From contig NC_060027.1 in the NCBI RefSeq assembly GCF_021134715.1, forward strand, positions 2,232,001 through 2,296,000: a stretch of DNA of 64,000 nt, given 5' to 3'. Under the pieces are notes generated by a model that saw only the letters and a program-made list of their open reading frames with translations, did not search any database and was not told the origin of the DNA. Every line of letters starts with the position of its first letter. The stretch's first letter is position 1. Shown here one piece after another: positions 56,201 to 64,000 of this stretch. A program made the translations under genes and the position numbers. The DNA is from Daphnia pulex. Lineage: Eukaryota; Arthropoda; Branchiopoda; Diplostraca; Daphniidae.

Positions 56201-59200
56201 GGGTGGGCCGGCCGGATGGCGGCTATCGGATTGCAGGTATATATCTAAGGCAAAGGCACACACGAAAAAATGAAATAAGGGGGGCGACTCTTTAAAATAA
56301 AAAGAAAGGAGGAAATCTATGTTTTTCGAGGGTGCCTGGAACGTACGCTGACCTTCTGTTTTTCAGCTGCCGTTTAGCTCCTCCTTCATCATCCAGCCGA
56401 AGATATAAAAAAAGGTGTACAGATGGGAGGGGGGTTGGTTGCTGCTGGCTGCTGTTGGAAGATGAAAAGGTTTTTTTTTTTCGGGGTAGGTAGGTAGGTA
56501 TAAAACATAATCAGGAGCCCCAAATAGTAGATTGAATGCCTTATGTAGTTCAACCGTAATAATACTGGAAATGCGAGCTCTTTGAAATCAATGAACTCTC
56601 GACTTCTTCTTCTTCTTTTTTCTTCTTCTTTCATTCGTAACTGGGAGGAAAAAAGTTTTCTTTTTTTTTATTTTCCAAAAGTTTCTCAATGGTTCATCCT
56701 CATTCATCATCAAATGGATGGCAAAGCACGCGGCATTTTTTCTTTTTTTCTTTAACTCGGCTCCTATTCAAAACCCGAGCGAACATATCGCCAGCCATGC
56801 CTAACTCTCGCTCCTGGAGAGAAAACCCAACAACAGTCCATTGTGTCGTGTTTGTATATAGACTGGTGGGTAATAGTCGTTGGTCTTATAACATCTTTAC
56901 TCGCCTAGAAGGAAAGATGATGATGTGGTGGTAATGACGTCGAAAAAAAAAAAGTTGGCTCTCTTTTGTTTCTTCCTTTTTTTTATTTTCTTTCATATAA
57001 TATTTGTGTGTACACACACCCACGGAAAAGAAAGACATTCCAGTCTGAGGGAAATGATTGTTGATGTGATGATGATGGTGCGCCGCCGCTTGTTTTCAAC
57101 AACACAGAAATATGTCGTACACTCGTCTATATTAGACATCCCGCCATTTCCCACGGCTCTATAAGTCATCAGTGTACATGTCTTGTGTGTGTGTGTGTGT
57201 GTGATGCTCCTTAGTCCAATCAAGGAGCCTCTTTTGGGTGTCTCTCTCTCAGCATCTTCTTTGAAGAAGAGCACGACAAACACAAAGTGTATAGCTGCGA
57301 CTTCTTTACTCCCCACGAGTGTTGTAAAACTTCCTGGCGCTTCTTTTTTTGTTTTGAAATGTCAAACATCCCCCCCCCCCGCATTCCGGCGTGATCCGTC
57401 CGTGAAATGATGATGACTCTTATGAGAACTCAAACAAAAGACAAGAGTCTGATGGATCAATTTCCCATTCGCGAAAAAGGAAGAAAAACAAAATTCTTTT
57501 TTTTTTTACCGAGAAACCGGGTGTTATATTGTACACGCCATCCGGCCGGAGGAGGAGGAGGAGTGTGCGGTTTGGTACGTGATGTTTTTCCAACCGAATT
57601 GTGTGGGAGTTTTTTCTTTCGCCTCCCTCGGACTTTTGGGTGCAGCAGCAGTTCGTGCCGCTGTGTAAGCGTCTTGCATTATGAAACATGTTCAACTTGA
57701 CTCGTTTTTCTTATTTTCGCCGACCGGAAATGAGCTGTGCGTGGTCCGCGCACTTTTCTCACCTTTCACAGCCATTGGGCGCTAGGTGTGTGTGTCTGTG
57801 TGTGTACAGTATCCTGGAATGTCCGTTTTTATTTTTCCAAAATGAAACAAAACCGACAAACTTATCTAAGAGGAATACACAACAGCAGAGAGTGGCTCTG
57901 TCTGCGTATCATCCACACATTTTTCTCTCATCCGGTCCCGAAAGAGGAGGTGAGGAGGGAAACAATCACAAAACGAGGGTCCCATCCGCACACAACAATT
58001 TTTATATTTGGCCTCCGACCGGATACATAGGCCACACAACACATTTGTTGGCTGGGAAGGAAAAAAAAATCGGATAGATAATTTATCCGGGGGAGGCCAC
58101 ACTCCGTTCCGTGTTGTTTGTGATGTTAAAAAGGGCAGACACACAAAAGAAGGAGGAGATGGCGTAGGCGGCGGGGGTAGTAGTACCTAGTAGACACGGG
58201 AATAAGAAAGAAGAAGATCGGGACACGTGAGAAAAAACGTTCCGCCGGACCGAGTCCGACCGGGACAAGAAAAGAAAAACCATCGAGAAGTTGGTGTCAT
58301 TGGGCGATGCCGTCGAGCGTGAAGAACACGCCGATGTTGATGGCACGGCCTCCAAGAAAACGAGCCCCTCAGTAGCGCAGCGTTCAAAGAAAAAAAAACA
58401 GACAAAAATCTATTACGTGCACATTACAAGCGAGAAAATAGTGTACAATTCCGGCAGAGGGAAGAAATCCAGCAGAGCGGATCACACAAAACATTAAATT
58501 TTTGTTTTCCTGGAAAAAGATGAGACATTTTTTTTTTTTACTTTTGGTATGCGCAAGAGTCTTTTTTCTTATTGTTTAATTTTGATGTCGTAAACAAGGC
58601 AACCGGCAGGAGTTCTAGTGGGACTCTGTGTGACACACTGGGTGAACCCATGTGACGGGTGGCGAGTCTTATTGTCCACCATTTACCGTTTTTGTGTGTG
58701 GATGTCGTGCTTGTCCATCCCCTCCCTATCGGTATAGCGCGTGTATGTGTCCACAAAAGGGAGAGAAAGACCGTGCCGAAAAATAAAACTTTCTTCTTCC
58801 AGCCATCCAGCCATCCTTCCATCCACCTTTTGTGTCTGATAACAACTTGATATGTATATTGGGGGGTAGGGCAGATGTCGAAGCCAAAGCAGCAGCCAAA
58901 CCCACCCCCGAAATGTCGTCGTCACCATCTGGTGGATTTATTTTTATTTTCCATTTCGGCCGGAGAGAAACACAATTTTTTTTTTGTCCGGAGGTGGGAG
59001 GAGGGGTCATATTTCCATATGATCAATTTATCCGTGGGTTTGATATTATTCAAACGGGAGTCGGATAGGGGGGGGGGGAATAAAATTGAGATGTGCGCTC
59101 CCGCACGCCTTCGAACTTTGATCGTTTGTTTTTTTCTTGTTGCGCCATTTGATTTGCCCCCGCCTCGGTCACGCGGGACACCCCAAAGTATACTCCCCCC

Positions 59201-62200
59201 CACCTCCGCCAATTCGTAGCTCCGTGTTTAGTTTTATTGGTTATTTTTTGTTTTTTTATTATTTGTTGTTGCTATTTTCTTACCTGCTTTATTTTGTGTG
59301 TGTGTGTGTCGTTATCGCGTGCTGATCGCGTCGGCACGATTTTTTCCCGGTTACGGCTCACCAGAGTTCTTTCTCCTCCACTCCATTTGTCGGTCGATTC
59401 ATTCAAATTGGGGTCTCCCCCTTTTTCCTCCTACGCCATTCACGAAAAAAAAACTCTGCAGTCATGAAACAAAAAACTGGTCTCATCTTTCCCCCCTTCT
59501 TCTTTCAAAAATCCGCCGTCATCCGAGCGCAAATTTGTCGGATGGCATCGAATTTCTTTCCTCCCCCACTCCACGCAATTTTTTTTTTTTTTTTTCGTTT
59601 GAATCTGGCGCGCGCAATTCAATCTCGTCTCGATTTCCTATAGGTCGACCGAGGGGGCAAGGAGGTGGGCAGCACACACTCCCGCAACTCCTCTTTGTCG
59701 GTGGTCTTTATTTGAAATGGATTTTTTTAAAAAATTTCGAACAAAAGAGAAGAATAATCACAAAATCGGATTCGTTTAAAAGAAAAGAAGAAAAAAATGT
59801 TTAGTCGACAAAAGAGAGTTGCTCTGAGGGCGCCCGCCGTGAGCGGAACACACAATGAACGACGCGAGCGATTACATCCAGCGACGAAAAAGAATAGGAA
59901 AATGTCTATAAAATAGAAAGAAAGAAGGGGGGAAACGATCAAAAGAGGAAATGGGCTACTACTACACATGTGTGTAAAAAAGGAAAAAAACAAATCCAGT
60001 CGAGAAGAAGAAGAACCGGAGGCGGTGCGGATGCGGGCGGTTCCGCTCAGGGGCTCCTTTTTTTCTTCTTCTTCTTCTTCTTCTTCCAGTTTTTCCAAGT
60101 CTAAAAAAGCACGGACTATTAAACACTCTGCCACCGGACTCCTTTTCTATTCTCTTTGGGTGGTGGTGGTTTTGGTGGTGGTGGTGAAGAAGGAAAAGAA
60201 AAAGAAAACGTGATGAAAACAAGTGGAGGGATGTGATAATAAGAGAGCCGCAAAAAAATAAAGTTCTTCTTCGGCGTCGTCGTCGTCGTCGTTGGTTGTT
60301 ATGTTTGCTGGACTTCCCACGTCCTCTTCGCATTACCGGGTGCATTCCTCCGCAACGGGCCGGTCGACTCACACATTGGAAAGAAAAAAAAACCCACCGA
60401 CTGGGCGGCCCATTCTTCTTCTTCTGCCTTGTTTCAAGACATGGCGGAAGGATCGTTAAAAATGAGGAAGAAGAAGAAGGTGGTGGTGGTGGTGATGGTG
60501 GGGGGTAGATAGACGTGGAGTAGTTCGACACTGGTCATCATTTGTCAAACAGGAACCCGAAAGAAGAAGAAAAAGAAAGAAAAAAGAGGAGCCTTTTAAC
60601 TAACTCGCCAACTAACGGAGTCCTGACTCGAATTTCCAATCAGCTTCCCATGAGAAGCGAAGGGAGAAGAAAATGTCGACCGCCCAGTTCCAGTTTCGCT
60701 CGATTGATATTTGAAAAAAGAAAAATCTTCTCGGGTACCTTTTGTCCTGTGCAACTAGAAACCGGAATCTCTATTTCCCCGGTTGAAGGGACGCGCCATT
60801 TAAGTTTGAGAAGGAGTCGAATTTGAAATGAAATTGCCATCATCCCGCGCCCAGCAGAACAACTCGGCGGGCCGAAATCTCCTGGAAAATGTTTTTTTTT
60901 CTCATCAGAAATTCTTCACCACATTTTCTGTCGTCTTCCGTTTTTGACATTCTGGTGCAGACGACAAAACTTGGATACTTTTTCCGTGTTATGTTATGTC
61001 TGGCGCGTTCATTTGACAATTTTTTGGTTGTTCAACTTTCGAATATTTGTGCACTGAATTTCCCGAGCAGAGTTTTTTTAACAACAAGTCGCTTTGTCTT
61101 TTTTTTCTTTCCCTTTTTGTTAGATGGAAAAAAATAAACTTTATGGGGGCGCCACCGAAGGAATAAAAGGAGAGAAGAAGAAAAAAAAAAACCACTACTC
61201 GGTCAGTCGTGACGTCCCGCAAAGTTAATTTCCCTTCTGGAAAGAAGAAGAAGAAGAAGACGGCGATGAAAATGGTTCCTCCTCCATTTTCTGCTTCTTC
61301 TTCCCATCAGCCAGAAGAAATAAATTGAAGGTATATACACACACACGTATTAATCCGACTTCCGGTTCTTGATGGTCAGGTGCTTTTTTTTTTTTCTTTT
61401 TTAGTGGTTCTCCTCCTTTTCCTATTGAGCTTCTTGTGGTGGAACTTCTTCTTCTTCTTTTTGTGTGTGTGGCGTTTTCCACCAGTTCTCATTTTCATGG
61501 AAGAGAAGCTTAGAAGAGGTAGAACTGGACCAGCCGGGCCAACACAAAATAAAGAGCGAAATCCCCCCACCAACTGAAATTTATTTTCCGTCTGGCCTAC
61601 AGTGGTCATCCCAAAAACTGGAGGGGGGGTTCGATGACAAAACTTTGACAGGCTTCCTTTTCTCTCTAGACGACCTTTTTTTATTTGTAAGCCCTCCTTC
61701 TTATATAGTTGGTCCTCTTTATTTTTAATGAGATCATTAACAACAATGAGTTCCCCGAGGTAATTCCCTTTTTTTTTTTTTTGAAAGAATCTTCTTCTTC
61801 CTATATCTTGTTGATGCGCACGTAATTATGCCAGTTGTTGGCGAAAAAAGATGGAAATCCTCACCGGATTTTCTTTTTCTTTCACGATTATTAGTCGAGC
61901 AAGTAGTGGGGAAGAAAAAAAAAGGTATTCGGTGCTAATGGGGCAAACACTTAAAAGTCCCTCTAGGGTCGAACATTTCGATTTTGCCATCATTCCTGCG
62001 ACTGAAACCTTTTTTTTTGTTTTATTCTTCAACAGATCGAAGGGGTTGAAGTAGGGGTCGTCCCTTGTTAGATTTAATGATTTTTGCTCCACCGTAGAAA
62101 AAATGTACGGTACTTTTTCCAGAGATTTTATTACATGTTCTTCAGGTTTTTTGGTATCTCCAGACACTCTCGCAGTGCGTCTGTCATCTGTCTAACACGA

Positions 62201-63151
62201 GAAAATCATTTCCAATCTGATTTTTATTTTTTTATTATTACAGGACCCCATAAGGAATCATTTTCCAGACGTTTTATAGAGGCCAGCACTGCTTCTTTTG
62301 ATTGGGAACTCTGGTCGTTGCCCTTTTTATTTTTTTTTTAATTTGGCTCCTGCTCTTGCTCCTGCTGCTGCTGAGCTGACGAATGATGATGATGGTAATC
62401 CAGTAGCCGACAAAAACCGGTATTGTTACGACCGCCTTGAACCCGATCAATTAACCCCTGGCTGCTGTTGTATAGACCTCCTCCCGTGACTGCGGTATAG
62501 GAATCAATCGAATGGGTTTTTCTTCGAAAGAAGAAAAAAGAAAAGAGCGTTGAGCAATATAATAATACCAGAGCTAGCTAGCTAGCTGCTCCCCCCCTAC
62601 ACACGCAAAGCCCATCAACAAGTTGGGTAGTAGAAGAAGAAGAAGAGGCAGACTCTCGTTCATTATTATCCGTCCCCCTTTTTGTTTTATTTCTATTTTT
62701 ACGATTCCTTACGAGAGTTAGGACTTTTTTTTCTTATTTTCTACAAGAAAAAGAAAAGGGAAAATGCACAGGAATAGAAGAACCAACTTTTTTTTTTACA
62801 GGGCGGAAGAAGAAGAAGAAGGGCATGGTGGAAAAAGGCGGGGGGGGGGAACCCTCGAGGCGAGTCCATCTGCTTCGGAAGTGAGTGGGAGGGCTCTCCG
62901 ACACCATCAAAAACTACTTCGGCGAGCAAAGAGCCAGCCCCAGCAGGAGTGAGTCTCTCTACTCACCAGCAGAGAGCTAGAGCAGCAGCACAGTTAAACC
63001 AGAAGAAGAAAAAAGAGGGCTATACTACCCACCACCACCACCTACTAGTAGACTAGAGACTAACTGGGAGACTACCGTATAGTCGTCTAAGCGACGCGAG
63101 CCCAGTGAGCTCATTCATAAGTCGGTATCGGCCCTGACAGGCCGCACACTT
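53285..63151. other. About 10 kb of non-coding, simple-sequence-rich DNA
   Basis: No stretch combines splice sites with a plausible coding frame. Long GAA/TTC, GGA and poly-A/T tracts dominate, for example around 56585-56640, 59985-60085, 60180-60220, 60460-60510 and 61240-61260. GT microsatellites (57183-57203, 59297-59309) and C/G runs (54210-54223, 57370-57380) also occur. These tracts create many spurious Lys/Glu- or Phe/Leu/Ser-rich open frames. The region probably serves as intergenic or upstream regulatory DNA for the gene starting at 63.3 kb. Confidence 0.5.
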
Positions 63152-63157
63152 TCAGTT
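63152..63157 (+). promoter_or_regulatory. Initiator of the last gene
   Basis: TCAGTT, the arthropod initiator, would place +1 at 63154, giving a 164-nt 5' UTR before the ATG at 63318. I see neither a TATA box at -30 nor a DPE at +28, so this is weaker than the promoter at 853. Confidence 0.35.
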
Positions 63158-63317
63158 GCTCTCCACCCCAAAGTTTTCTCTGTATCTCTGTACAACCCTT
63201 TCCAAAGTGCTTCTACCTAACAGTTTGATTAGTATTATTATTCTTTCGATTGGTGTGATCTATTGCAGCCGAAAACCAAATTAGCAAGTGGAATTGTTTT
63301 GGTCAACGTCAACAAAC

Positions 63318-63369
63318 ATGGCTGGATTAATCGCCTCGTTATGGCTCTTGGCCTCTATCGTGACTCCAG
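63318..63369 (+). CDS. First exon of a secreted or membrane protein (partial)
   Basis: An ATG in good context (caaacATGg) opens MAGLIASLWLLASIVTP, a typical signal peptide, and the exon ends in phase 1 at a gttagt donor. The next exon is not in the remaining 630 bp, so the gene continues beyond the window with a first intron longer than that. A separate signal-peptide exon before a long intron is common for large extracellular or receptor genes. The product cannot be named. Confidence 0.62.
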
Positions 63370-64000
63370 GTTAGTCTATTTTATTTTAATCTGATCATTT
63401 TCAATTGTGTGTGTTTCACACTGGAAGGGTTTCTGGTCGCAATTGAAATGGATCGGAGTTTTTGTGTTGTTGGACTTAATTGGAGCTGCAGAGGGAGAGA
63501 GATAGGTGAAAGCCCACGAGAAATAGAGCGATTAGCATTTCTTAGTGTGTGTGTGTGTGTGTAAGTCTTCTTTCTGTTTTTCTTCTTCTTTCATTTCAAT
63601 TTTTATTACTCGCGGTCTATTAAGTAAAACCGGATAGGTGTCAAAGGTCGCGGGCCACGGGAGTCACGATCTTCTTCTTCTTCTTTCAACTTCTTTAGGA
63701 AAGGAATTTCCTTATACGGGGATGGCACAAGTATATACTATATCTTGTGGCTTTTGAAGTTCAAAAAAAGAAGGAAAATCCAGTCGACAATGAGGGGTTG
63801 AAACCTGAGAAACCCCACCCCAAACCCCACACGCATCGAAACTAGATTAGACTCGAGCCCTTCTTCTTGCATAACTCTTTTTGGGTGAGAGAGGGGGGGG
63901 GAAAGAAGAAGAAGAACTTTTTCTTCTGGAGTGTAGTTTATATTTAGATCAGCTGTGCTAGTGACTACTACACTGGGAAAATAGCAGATGTGGTGGTTTT
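63370..64000 (+). other. Start of the first intron of the last gene
   Basis: Intron sequence with a GT microsatellite at 63546-63563 and TTC/GAA tracts. I see no second exon before the window ends. Confidence 0.45.

Noticed and set aside
53291..62952. Many Lys/Glu-rich and Phe/Leu/Ser-rich open frames in the 53-63 kb region
   Set aside because: They come from GAA/TTC, GGA and poly-A/T tracts. None has a signal peptide, domain or consistent exon structure.
1..64000. CRISPR arrays, prokaryotic operons, rRNA genes
   Set aside because: None present. The only regularly repeated units are the coding minisatellite and eukaryotic microsatellites, and the gene structure is intron-rich and eukaryotic.

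Overview
This window is nuclear DNA of an arthropod, most likely a branchiopod crustacean of the Daphnia type. The reasons are short GT-AG introns (about 60-120 bp) in the compact genes, arthropod core promoters (TATA, TCAGT initiator, DPE), a tRNA gene with internal promoter, small secreted-peptide genes in tandem, a DIRS-type retrotransposon and TTAA-flanked MITEs. There are no operons and no bacterial signals. I built the gene models by hand from splice sites and reading-frame phase, and list exon coordinates in each entry.

Layout. 0-11 kb: a plus-strand coiled-coil gene of the MTUS1/ATIP (microtubule-associated tumour suppressor) type, with an Inr+DPE promoter, a 6.2-kb first intron and a second possible first exon that would give the protein a membrane anchor. 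11-21 kb: mostly non-coding, AT-rich and simple-sequence DNA with only weak candidate exons. 21-37 kb: an island of small, mostly secreted or membrane proteins. It holds a tandemly duplicated gene with a Glu-Lys-Pro-Thr minisatellite and its truncated sister, a decayed cluster of Tyr-rich secreted-protein genes, a 78-residue one-pass membrane protein, tRNA-Ala(CGC), a precursor that looks like a secreted cationic peptide, and two unrecognised genes, one with a signal peptide. Two MITEs and several CTCF-like motifs lie between them.

37.7-49.1 kb: a complete minus-strand Hook gene (13 exons, 736 aa; dynein adaptor). Exon 10 can either splice on to the standard C-terminus or read through into an in-frame 400-residue Ser-rich tail, so two C-termini are predicted. 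A 5.2-kb DIRS retrotransposon with intact gag-RT-RNase H and tyrosine-recombinase ORFs, inverted terminal repeats and an internal complementary region sits in the intron between the two alternatives.

49.7-53.1 kb: a minus-strand WD-repeat gene with an RFX X-box 82 bp before its start codon, suggesting a ciliary or sperm role. One exon contains an apparent single-base deletion. 53.3-63.1 kb: about 10 kb of simple-sequence-rich non-coding DNA. 63.3 kb to the end: the signal-peptide first exon of a further plus-strand gene whose remaining exons lie outside the window.
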